Shown here one piece after another: positions 53,581-64,000 of a stretch of 64,000 nt of DNA. Under the pieces are notes generated by a model. It made no database searches. It saw only the letters and a list, made by a program, of their open reading frames with translations, and was not told the DNA's origin. Each line of letters starts with the position of its first letter. Positions within the stretch are counted from its first letter, which is position 1. The stretch comes from Dolomedes plantarius (taxonomy: Eukaryota; Arthropoda; Arachnida; Araneae; Dolomedidae). A program made the position numbers and the translations under genes. The stretch covers positions 122,811,727 through 122,875,726 of the forward strand of contig OU015498.1 of assembly GCA_907164885.2 (NCBI GenBank), in the 5' to 3' direction.

Positions 53581-53889
53581 TTTTAAAATGCAAAGAAGTA
53601 GGTTAATAAAAGAAAAGACATTCACATATTTTTATAAATAGTTTTTAAGTGAATGAACAAAATGAAATTATACTACTATTTTTAATACTTTCTATGCTGA
53701 TGGTCTTATAATTGCAATAAAACATAAGGGATACAATTTATTCGGGTAGGTTTTAGTATTTTAAGATTAAAGAACAATCATGGATAATTTTTTGAAAAAT
53801 AGAAAGCATCATATAGAGAAAGTTAAAACTTCCTTTCTCTGGTCTGACGGGAAATAAACAGCGTTTTTGTGCATTTTTAAGGAACTGTA

Positions 53890-54540
53890 ATTCAAAAACC
53901 ATTCATGTCTCATTCATAAAATTTATATGATAGCTTTATATTACAAAGATGTTTATTATCTTAGATTTTTAGAATTTTTTACTCAGTCCCTTTTGGGATA
54001 TTAATTTGTGGAAACTGGCAAAAATAGGTTAAACACAGTTTTTGAGAAGCTGTGCAAAAAAAGAAAAAGTTTTCAAGATTAAAATTTTTACAGAAAGTAT
54101 CCCTATGATAGATTTGTGCAAGAAAAAAATATTTTAGGTGAATCTGAATTTCCTTCATAAAAAATAATCGTAACGAAATGGGGTGTTTGACCTTTAATTT
54201 CTAAAGCTTTTAAACATTTTTTAACCTAGATCCTTAAGTCTAATGAAAATTATCTAATAACTTAAAACGTAGACAATTTCCTGCTGAACATTTTAGTTTT
54301 CCATTCTTCTTGGTAGGTATAAAAATAAAACAGCTACAGCATTTTCCGCGAAATACGTTATTCACGAAAGAAAAAATTTGGTTAAAAATGGCCGCCCGAA
54401 AAAAATTATTAAGTCAAAAAAATTTTAATTATGTTTTCAACTCAAAAAACCATGAAGAAAACTTGGTTAAAAATTAGGAAAATTAAAATTGTTGAGCAAC
54501 ACCTGCTTGGTAATTTGAAATGAATTGACTCGAAATGGAA
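53890..54540. repeat. Right inverted arm
   Basis: Inverted match of 50875-51535. Confidence 0.75.
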
Positions 54541-55388
54541 AATTTCAGTGACACTTTACTGTCACATTCAAAGTTTCGTAACTTATCAATTCTCTATAAT
54601 ATCATGGAATCACTTTAAGCACGAAGCTGCGAGTGAGGATTTTACACTACAAATTAATTTAAAAAATCGAAGTAGATAGTTTAAGTGACCTGTGACCTTA
54701 TTAGAATCAAACTGGCTGTATCTAATAGATGTAGGCGTGTACAAAGTATAGACTTCTTTGAAGAACTGAACAGAAAAACTTCATGGAGAAATTAACACAG
54801 TAAAATATAAATATATTATTAACGTTTATTAAAATATGTGTCCATATATGTAATTAAAACAATTGGCAAAAAAACTTCAAATATTTAATCTCGTCTGAAG
54901 AATTTTATTCAGGTGCACTTCTGCAAGAAAAGTTACCAGAAATATTGCCCCTTTGTCTGGTACGTTGTGAAAAATTTTAATATTGCCAATTGAAAATTAC
55001 ATTTTAGATGCTTGATATTTTTGCCCGGTACATTTTCACACAGTTTTGATAGAATCTTAATTATCTGTACCTACTCAAGCAATGAGTGAAGCTAATTAGA
55101 AGTGAGTATAGACTATGGAGGAATATACTTTGGCAATAAATTTAGAGATCATATGATACCATGTAAGTCTGGTTTTTTTTTTTTCTTGTATATGACAAAG
55201 TTACACTCGATCGAATTTTCATGAAATTGTTCGACAATTTTTTTTTGATGACAAGATAATTTAATCGAGTGTACATTTAAAATGAATGTTGAATGATATG
55301 CAACATTATTTCCATTGTTCGGTAGAAGATACACTTCTAAAATTTTTTTTCACTTATTATAACTTGCCACTAGGAGTGTAGTGAATTA
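54541..55388. other. Non-coding stretch
   Basis: Nothing recognisable. Confidence 0.35.
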
Positions 55389-55721
55389 AAGTGGTGTATC
55401 AGTTGACAACGCAAAATTTCAATTCCGATGTTAAGCTATGGAGAATTTTTCTTTCAAAGTGGTGTATCAGTTGACAACGCAAATCTTCAATTCCGATGTT
55501 AAGCTACGGAGAACTTTTCTTTCAAGGCGGTGTATCATTTGACAATGCAAATCTTCAATTCCGATGTTAAGCTATTTTTCTTTCAGAGTGGTGTATCAAT
55601 TGATAACGCAAATCTTCAATTCCGATTTTAAGCTATGGAGAATTTTTCTTTCAAAGTGGTGTATCAGTTGACAACGCAAATCCTCAATTCCGATGTTAAG
55701 CTATGGAGAATTTTTCTTTCA
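55389..55721. repeat. 68-bp tandem repeat, 5 copies
   Basis: Units begin AAGTGGTGTATCAGTTGACA and end AATTTTTCTTTCA. Four units are 68 bp and the third is 61 bp (lacks ATGGAGA). Each unit ends in a pyrimidine-rich stretch and CA. Confidence 0.92.
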
Positions 55722-56104
55722 GTACTCTTCTAATCATGGAGCAGCAAATGCATGTTTTTGAAATCTTTTTCTTTGCATATGAAGACAGACAGTTAAATAA
55801 AGAGCTCGTTGTTTTAAAAATTTAAGAAATATTTTCATAGTTAATTTTTTACAAGATATTAAACTATTGATGTTATCCCTATAAAATTAAAGTTGTTAAT
55901 TGAAAGAACAAAATTTAAATAATAACACTTAAAAAAACACACACATGGCATCTAAAGACCTCTTTTCAAATGTAAGAAACATATTTTAAAATATGAATTT
56001 GCTTTTCCATGACTCCAAAAATACTGAGAGGAAAATTCCTTCAACTTAACACTGGGATTCAAGATCTGCGATGTCTGCTAAAGATGCACCGCCTAAATGG
56101 TGCT
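55722..56104. other. Non-coding stretch
   Basis: Nothing recognisable. Confidence 0.35.
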
Positions 56105-56515
56105 TCCAATATCTATCGCAATTCAGGTAATAGTTTTCCCTCCTTGGGTTCAAAAACTTCCTGCAGGTCATCAGAATCAGAAAAATCCAGTTCGTTCAAA
56201 AAGGATCCGCTTCAGAATTACTATGATGAAAAAAAGAAAAATTCCTCCCACTGTGAGGGAAATTGAATTGATTCCTCATCCATACTGCAAATATTGCTTC
56301 ACGTTAGGCCCTAAGCTCAGAGGAATAACATAGATTTACCCTGTCAACATTTTAAGCTGTCAGATTTTCCTTCTCACTCCTGTCAATGAGACACTGTACA
56401 CTGTTTTTATTATGAGTGGGCTTGTGTAACAGTCGTTACCCATCTTTCCAATTTCGATCGTAATTTAGTTCGTATGTAGGGCATCTTGCTTTGGTTCATT
56501 TTCCTGTAGGCATCG
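56105..56515 (+). repeat. Dispersed repeat S, copy 2
   Basis: Diverged match of 41385-41800 (GGGTTCAAAAACTTCCTGCA, GGTCATCAGAATCAG, GAATTGATTCCTCATCC, CATCTTTCCAATTTCG). Confidence 0.6.
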
Positions 56516-56661
56516 CGATAAAAGAATGAGTTGTGAAACCTCCTCAATTGTGACCGAGGCTCCTCCCAGATCCGGGTTTTTCAGTGACCACATGGGTTTA
56601 TTTTTATTTATTTTTTTTCAAAAATATTTCAAAATCTGAGTTTTTCCATTGTAAGTTCTTT

Positions 56662-56934
56662 GATGCCCGGTATAAAAGGCTTAAGTCAAAAACAGTGAAT
56701 TAAATATACCAAGTTATTGGCTTTTATACAAATCGCAGAAATATAATTTTGACTTGTATAAGAGTCTTTTGTACAAAAAAATGCAATTTTGTATACAAAA
56801 TTGATAGACACAAGCCTTTTATACCAGTCAAAAGATTTTTATTTTATTTTTAAAATTTTTTTTTTATTTTTAAATCAATACTAACAAATATCTAAAAATC
56901 ACTGTTTTTGATTAAGCCCATTATACAGGGTACC
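56662..56934 (-). mobile_element. TIR MITE with iterated motif (copy 2)
   Basis: GATGCCCGGTATAAAAGGCT at the left; GGTACCCTGTATAATGGGCT inverted at the right. The interior is the reverse complement of 47684-47924 (CCAAGTTATTGGCTTTTATA, TTTGTATACAAAATTGATAG). Confidence 0.72.
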
Positions 56935-58024
56935 TTCAAAGAGATAAAAATATAGCAAAAAAATTAATATTTCTTTCTCTTTGTAAACGTAATTTAATTT
57001 TGCAAATCTAATTATGTAAATTAAATAATGTAAAAAGATACAAATGGAGATCATTTCAATTGAATCCGGATATATCTCCCTCTTACGAAACCATCCCAGA
57101 ATTTTGGTATTTGTTACGTCACATCAAAGATGGGTTCGATAATCTCAAATATGAAATCTTATCAAACTTCATGACCGATTTGATGATTTTGTCTCACCCT
57201 TCTGAGTGCTTAGAGAGAATTTTTTTCATAAGTCAATAGACTCATACCAAAACAAACTAATTCTCTTTAAACTGAAACTGTAAATGATCCTATGATGTCA
57301 AAATAAATAGATAGGTATCATCCAAATTGTCGTACCTGGATGCCTAAAACAGAACTGGAGAAAGGCGTAAAAGAAGGAGCGTGCTATAGACGATAAGAAG
57401 CAAGCATAAAAATAAGAAAAAGATTTTCAGAAAATTAATTTGGAATTTAATGATGAAATAGATCAAATTTAATACAACAATAAAATTAAATAATTTTAAT
57501 TTAACTTCAACTAATTTTAGAAAATGGTGGTATGTATTATCTCATTTGTATTTTTTAATCATTTTTAATAAAAAATATATTTTATAAATTGTTGGAGTTT
57601 TTTAAATTACAATCTGGGTTTAGTACATTTTTTTTCCTCTCTGGGAGTCCTGATTGTGACCGCTTTCTACTGTGCATGAGTGGTTCTGAGCCGTAAATGA
57701 GAAATTTCTCTGAGATTTCCCATCCTTCTTAACCGTAGAACTCATAAATTATTCCTGGCCCGAAAAAGCCTACTCACAGAATCAGAATAAAGTCACACTT
57801 TCATTATTGTGGTCTAGAAGTCAGCTAACATAACTACAACGCTAATTCGATTCTTTTTAAAATGAAGGCCAATTAGCGATGTTAATGAATTACTTAATGT
57901 ACTATAAAATGTTTATAACATAAAAAGAATGATTAAACAATTTTTAACACTACGTCATTTAGAGAAATCTTATTGCCATTAAAGAAAATATGTAGAGGAA
58001 ATATATATCAGTATTAATAGGAAA
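56935..58024. other. Non-coding stretch
   Basis: No supported frame, RNA gene or repeat structure. Confidence 0.35.
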
Positions 58025-58066
58025 TATATATATATATGTGAGGCTAAAAATATGGGGGGGGGGGGG
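58025..58066. repeat. (TA)n and a run of 13 G
   Basis: Short TA tract at 58025-58037 and a G homopolymer at 58054-58066. Confidence 0.85.
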
Positions 58067-58675
58067 CGATCGCGCGACCTTAAAACGGGATATTAGTTAG
58101 TAAAATATAGGATTTACAATTTAAAAGTCTGGGAGATAAAATAAGCGGCATCAGGTTTTGCAGTGAAAATAGAATTAATGGGTTCGACTTGACTTGATTC
58201 GATTACTGAAGAACCACAGATTCTACAGGGAAATTCCCCTTTTCATTATATAATCTTGGCGCATTTGTGGTTTGAGCGTCGAAGAGAAAGGAAATGCTGA
58301 GTTTAGCAAAACGATCATCCGACATGACGAAATGAATAAGTAATGACCGTCGGTAGCGCATTATTAAAACTTAGGGACAAAGGATATCTTCAGATCCATG
58401 GATAACTAGGGAACGAAAAAGACGTGTGCTGTTAGGCTCACAGATTTAAATTGGGTGGGGTTATTAATTAATGCATGATGGAGCTGAGATTCTTAAAGAA
58501 ATTTAATAAATATGTTTGGGAACATCAATTGGACTATTTTATGGCTTTGTGTCGACATAACACTGTTTGATGGAAATATTTAGAGGATAAGCGTCACCAC
58601 CGGTTCACCGACTGCATCATGATACAAAAGAGGTTCGGATTTATATTAAATAGTATGGGAGTAGAAGTCAAGTCC

Positions 58676-58676
<1 letters not shown>
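58067..58676. other. Non-coding stretch
   Basis: Nothing recognisable. Confidence 0.35.

Positions 58677-58717
<41 letters not shown>
58677..58717. repeat. (AC)n microsatellite
   Basis: Perfect AC tract of about 20 units. Confidence 0.95.
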
Positions 58718-59770
<1,053 letters not shown>

Positions 59771-60059
59771 TATATATAAGTGTAAATATATATGTTTTCT
59801 TTTCTGCCACCATTATAACTTTAAAATTCATAAAACCTTGAAGACATAAACTTTCCTCACAAAAAAAAATGTTACGCAAAATTTAAGACAATTTAACACT
59901 AGAGCAAAAAAAATTGCAATGCTTTATTTGATCAAATTAAATTGTTTGCATTCCTCTAAGACTTTTGTCGGATATTCGATGCAACTGCGTTACTTACTGT
60001 AATAACATAAATAGATTACTTTCCTTTTTGATGTATAATAGTGGTCACAAGAACTACGT

Positions 60060-60412
60060 AATGGTGTAGTGGCCAAGTTGGCAAGGGCAGTGGGCTAGTG
60101 ATCTGAAAGTCACTGGTTCGATGCTTGTCTATGACAAAATCCACTGCCGTGTACACAAATGGCGGCTGGTGCATGCAAAATCTGTCGTGGCTGCAATTTC
60201 TCCAAGTTCTCAAAATTACCCCTGGAGGTGCGGGATCATGTGTTCTGGTCTCGTCACTGGACTCGGTTCAAAATTTCGGGACTGGTCCTTTGGCCAAGTC
60301 AGAATCCGTCCCTCGTGGTGTCAGTCAAAACAGGAGCCGCACCTTCATCGCCCATAGCCTTCGGGATTTGATCTGATGTTGCTGTCGGTCAAGTGGCATA
60401 AGCAACAACAAC
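60060..60412 (+). mobile_element. Complete tRNA-derived SINE with 10-bp duplication
   Basis: AGAACTACGT at 60050-60059 and 60413-60422 flanks it. TAGTGGCCAAGTTGGC is the A-box region and CACTGGTTCGATGC the B box. A long body follows (CCTGGAGGTGCGGGATCATG, GGAGCCGCACC), with an AAC-rich tail. It is the best reference copy of SINE family 1. Confidence 0.88.
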
Positions 60413-60422
60413 AGAACTACGT

Positions 60423-60939
60423 TTTATGTTATAGCATCTGGTGAAATTTCATCACAAATACCCCCAAATTCTTTGGATTGCATACTAAATGTCTCGTTTT
60501 ATTCTCAGCACTTTAGCTCATTTTCTAACTGCGATCTTGCATCCACATTTAAAAAAAATATGTTTTCTCAATATTTTCATCTTTTCTTATAACACTGCTA
60601 GAAAACGGAAGCATTTATTCGATAAGTAAGGAATTGTCCGAACCCCAATTCCATTACTGGCCTCGGCTACATTATCGACATAAAAAATTAAATATTATTG
60701 GTCTTCAAAATATTTATTTTAGTAATTTTATCTTTGCAATACCTAAAAACACTAATGTTATAGCATGGTTTTTTGAAGGAGGTTTTGTCACGCGTTTTTA
60801 AATGAGAAAAATGGCCGATGTTGCTGTCATTCAATTTATATTCATTTTACTTACTTACGATAATACTAAGAATGCATGAACTGCAGATTAGGCTCTAGGT
60901 ATAATATTTGCTGATTTACGGCTGTATTTATAAAAAAAT
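60423..60939. other. Non-coding stretch
   Basis: Nothing recognisable. Confidence 0.35.
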
Positions 60940-61069
60940 TCAGGTAGTCTCTTCTAACGAAACTACCAACCACGGGTTATTAACGTAGGATTACTTATCG
61001 TTGCTTTAATCTTTAAAATGGTACCTCATTTATCGATTTTGGTTTAGTATGAAGGAAGAAAAGGGGATA

Positions 61070-61121
<52 letters not shown>

Positions 61122-61232
61122 TAATATTCTGCCACACTTGATTTATAACTCGTTACGACGGTTTTAACGTCTGAAATGTTCCTTTACCGCGGACCGATAT
61201 GCAGGAACGTAACCCTACGTTAAAATCTCGTG
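60940..61232 (-). repeat. Microsatellite-bearing repeat, copy 4
   Basis: Same order as copy 3: GTAGTCTCTTCTAACGAAAC, AACGTAGGATTACTTATCG, a (TA)n tract (about 61073-61115), ATTTATAACTCG, then GGAACGTAACCCTACGTTAA. Confidence 0.7.
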
Positions 61233-62167
61233 AGAAAGGATTAAATTATCTTGTCATATAATGACCTGTATTATTTTTAGATTTCAAGATATCGATTAGC
61301 TTTTAGTTCATTACACTCCCGAGGGTCTTACGTACACATGATAAAAAGAAATCAATGTTATATGCTTGACCTTTTTTTGTTTTAGAGCAAGAGCTGCTTA
61401 TGTAAAAATTTGCGAAATTTCGACCAAAAGTCTTAAATTTTGTAAAAAGTTGCATAGTTTTAGACTACATTTTCATCTTTTTTCTAGTTTGGGGTCTATA
61501 TTTCCTCGAAAAATAGAACAAAAGTGTTCGCAAGCAAAGCTTTTGAAAAAAAGAAAAAAGGCCCCGAACGTAGTCGGATATCATAAATGTTATCCAAGTC
61601 GCGCCAAGGGGGAAAGTGCATTCTTCCCGTTTTCCCCCTGCCTTCGGAATTTTGCTCATAGAGGGGAAGATCGCCACGTGTATGCCCTAAAAAGAGTGCT
61701 CCGAACCTCCGAAGGGTGCTCGGAGGTAAAACGTGCGTGTGTGTGTATCCATTCCAGACCCTCCTACAAAGTGTGGCGATTGTTTACGGGGAACTAACGG
61801 TCGAGAATGTTTCTCAAGACGCTGACATATCTTTAGTGTCAAATGCTCGAGCGAAGGTCATTGGGTTATTGTTGCGGCTTTGGCATTGACTTTTTGATCT
61901 GCAAGCACTGCTCAGGTCATCAATTTTGATCATTCTTACACAATGATTTCTTGCCTCGCGATGAGTTTTTGTAAACAAAATTTTTTTTCCTCAAGAAATA
62001 CCCATGCGATGCTGTAATAAGCTTTTTTCCAAGGCCCTCAACGGGATTTCTAGTTTTGGACCTCTTATTGGAAAATACAAGGCACAATTATGTACTGAAT
62101 AAAAATTAATTAATCAGAAACACCAGATTTGAAACCTAAACAATTTTCATTGACTATCACTGTGCTC
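61233..62167. other. Mostly non-coding stretch
   Basis: A 143-codon frame at 61366-61797 begins at TTG and shows no recognisable domain; it is not called. No repeats seen. Confidence 0.4.
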
Positions 62168-62602
62168 ATTTTATAAATAATTACAAGATAAAAAGAAATT
62201 TTTATATACCATGTTTTTAAGTTTTCTGTTGGATCATATAAACAATTCTATGTATTAATAAATACTTTTTTAAAATTTTTTTGGTGAATTAACCCATCAA
62301 GTTGAAAGAAAATGAAGTTAATTGGAAGTTAACTTGCGGTTAACTTTTCGTTCCCGTCCCGGCTGATAGAGGGCTGAACCAGTCTACAAAACAAAATTAA
62401 CTGAAAATAACTGAAAATTAATTTAATTATGCTTAAAGATGGCTAAAAGTATTAAAATAATGCACTGTCATCGTGTTCTGAGCTATTCTAAAAGTTTCAA
62501 ATGCCTAGCTAATCGAGAAGTTAGTTAAGAATCGATTGCAAGATTTGGACTGCACAAACACACAAACACACAAACAAGAAAGCGAATTAATAAAAACATG
62601 TA
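62168..62602 (-). repeat. Helitron-like 5' region (copy 2), inverted
   Basis: Inverted counterpart of 638-1068: AATTACAAGATAAAAAG, AAGTTAACTTGCGGTTAACT, TTCGTTCCCGTCCCGGC, ATGGCTAAAAGTATTAAA, CGATTGCAAGATTTGGACTG and an ACAAACACACAAAC tract. Confidence 0.55.
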
Positions 62603-62957
62603 AATGAGATAAACCTTTAAATTATATCTTTTTAAATTTTGTTTCCTGAAAATTCTGCTGCATTATCTTAATCTATACATTTAGCAGAGATGTGGTCAAA
62701 CTTACAATGAACAATCGTACTCTTTAAAAAATTTTTAAAAAATAATATTTGAACTTAAAAATTATTTTTCCTTGTGCATTAACTGATGATGAGTTCACAT
62801 TTTATAAATGAGAAAACTTTTTAAATTATAATTTTTTAAAACTTTTTTCCTGAAAATTCTATTGCATTACCTTAATATATAGATTTAGCAGAGGTATGGT
62901 CAAACTTACAATGAACAATCGTACTCTTTAAAAAAATTTAAAAAAAGTATTTGAACT
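62603..62957. repeat. Direct duplication of ~150 bp (period ~205 bp)
   Basis: 62603-62756 and 62807-62957 share CCTGAAAATTCT, TTTAGCAGAG, GGTCAAACTTACAATGAACA and ATCGTACTCTTTAAAAA. Confidence 0.8.
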
Positions 62958-63555
62958 AAATTTTATTCAAACTTGAAAACTGAAAAAAATAATTATAAAA
63001 TATTTTTCTTATTATAGGGTGTTTTACTTATAATTATAAATTATTATGGTTATTTAATATAGTTTCAATTGCATATAAATTAATAATTAATTAGTTACAT
63101 ATTTTGTTTTAAATTGATTATTAAAGGATTTATAATGATTGTTTATTTATCAGTTTATTGTATGATTAGTTTCTATATTGTTAATTTTGGTGTAGACTGT
63201 ATTTGAATGATAATGTTTTTACGAATTTCATCATATATTAGATTAAACTACTAATATTTTTTCTTTCCTCGTCAAAAATTTCTTATTTTTATCCGGTCTC
63301 GTTATGGCGCCAATTTCAATTTGACGCCATGGGACCGGCTCTGCACCCCACATTTCTTTAACCACTGCTGTCAAGTAGTATGAAAATAGCTTTAACGCGA
63401 TATCTGATTTAGACAGAATTGGCATTCAAGCAGAATTAGAAAAACAGAGGCTTGATTTAATAAAAATTATACAATAACAATTGAACAAAAATAGCATTTA
63501 AAAACTGAATGATTACCCCATGAACATCAGTATAGCAGATAAATTATACTTTAGG
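62958..63555. other. Non-coding stretch
   Basis: Very AT-rich. A 60-codon minus-strand frame is not convincing. Confidence 0.35.
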
Positions 63556-63640
63556 ACAGGGGTCGGCAACGCGGTGCCTGCGGGCAGCAAGGTGCCCGCG
63601 AAGCAATTTTAAAGTGCCCGGCGCTCAAATATCTAAATTT
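63556..63640 (+). repeat. hAT-like terminus
   Basis: CAGGGGTCGGCAACGCGGTG is a typical hAT MITE start, followed by short GC-rich inverted segments (GGTGCCTGCGGGC and GGTGCCCGCG). The other end is not found in the window. Confidence 0.55.
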
Positions 63641-64000
63641 TAGTTATTTGAGTTTATATATTTGATTTTAGATATTTTTGATTATTTGAGTTTAGATATT
63701 TGATTGAGAGAGATCAGTAGAACGGTTTTTAAATTTATTTCCACTGGTGAAAGAATTACTATTATCCAGGAATAAAATTTGTTTAGAATTAAAGCCAAAA
63801 CCTAGGTTAATTGAGCTAGTCTTTCTAACTGATTTAACTGTAAAACGGAAGGAACTAAATTTGAAACTATAGGGTAGAAATCATCATATATTGCTTCTAA
63901 GACAAGTACGATAAATGCATTTAAAGCTAAATTGGCGCTCTGGAAATCGCATATGGAAAATATAATTTATCACATTTTCCAAATTTTAAAATGGTGATAG
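63641..64000. other. Non-coding stretch to window end
   Basis: Nothing recognisable except TTTGAGTTTAGATATTTGAT-like short repeats at 63640-63705. Confidence 0.35.

Larger units (their letters stand above)
50875..54540 (+). mobile_element. 3.7 kb element with ~650-bp inverted arms around a transposase-like relic
   Basis: The left arm (about 50875-51535) and right arm (about 53890-54540) are inverted copies, at roughly three-quarters identity by eye. Paired blocks include GGTCAAACACCCCATTTCG, TATCCCAAAAGGGA, AATAAACATCTTTG and TTTTAATTTTCCT. Between them is a decayed gene (52041-53580). The outer limits fade, so no target duplication could be read. Long arms occur in Mutator-like, fold-back and Maverick elements; the class is unresolved. 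Confidence 0.72.

Noticed and set aside
50875..54540. Maverick/Polinton element
   Set aside because: Long inverted arms fit, but the element is under 4 kb and shows no polymerase B, integrase, ATPase or capsid remnants.
55389..55721. CRISPR-like array
   Set aside because: Units are contiguous without variable spacers, and the genome is eukaryotic; it is an ordinary tandem repeat.
61366..61797. 143-codon open frame
   Set aside because: It begins at TTG, not ATG, and has no recognisable domain or coding-like composition.

Overview
This is a repeat-dense, AT-rich animal (eukaryotic) nuclear window. There are no operons or ribosome binding sites. Almost everything recognisable is a transposable element: Ty1/copia and other LTR elements, a Jockey-like non-LTR element, Helitrons, tRNA-derived SINEs, and many short terminal-inverted-repeat (TIR) elements with TA, TTAA or 8-bp target duplications. 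The element mix and the hairpin 3' end of the non-LTR element suggest an arthropod, perhaps a chelicerate such as a spider or tick. That assignment is inference, since no host gene here fixes the taxon.

Layout. 0-7.7 kb: MITEs (hAT, TA-type, TTAA-type), SINE pieces and a hairpin. 7.7-9.9 kb, minus strand: the only long intact non-transposon reading frame, 737 aa with no recognised family, two SUMO-interaction-like motifs and a basic patch. 11.7-15.4 kb: a SINE apparently split by a minus-strand LTR element that carries only gag (one in-frame stop) and no pol. 15.5-18.6 kb: two tandem copies of a microsatellite-bearing repeat, themselves hit by three TIR elements; one copy preserves the empty site of an insertion in the other. 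20.0-25.2 kb: a minus-strand Helitron next to a 4.4 kb copia element with identical 153-bp LTRs and one frameshift between reverse transcriptase and RNase H. 25.2-32.6 kb: a local three-copy repeat family, a solo LTR inside a fold-back repeat, and two hAT MITEs. 33.1-35.0 kb: a TA-type MITE, a broken Helitron helicase, a SINE and a small coding-like fragment. 35.6-41.4 kb: a head-to-tail pair of nearly identical 2.9 kb TIR elements meeting at one TA. 42.0-44.4 kb: a minus-strand non-LTR element with 14-bp target duplications that has ORF1 but no ORF2. 44.6-45.5 kb: a Helitron whose 3' end abuts a large inverted repeat. 46-50.8 kb: SINEs and MITEs, including an element whose terminal motif recurs seven times. 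50.9-54.5 kb: an element with inverted arms of about 650 bp around a decayed transposase-like gene. 54.5-64 kb: a 68-bp tandem repeat, long (AC)n and (TA)n tracts, a SINE with target duplications and further repeats.

Apart from the 737-aa frame, the window reads as layered, nested insertions rather than as a gene neighbourhood. Most elements are defective. The copia element looks youngest. Its single frameshift could be a real mutation or an assembly error in a T-rich stretch.
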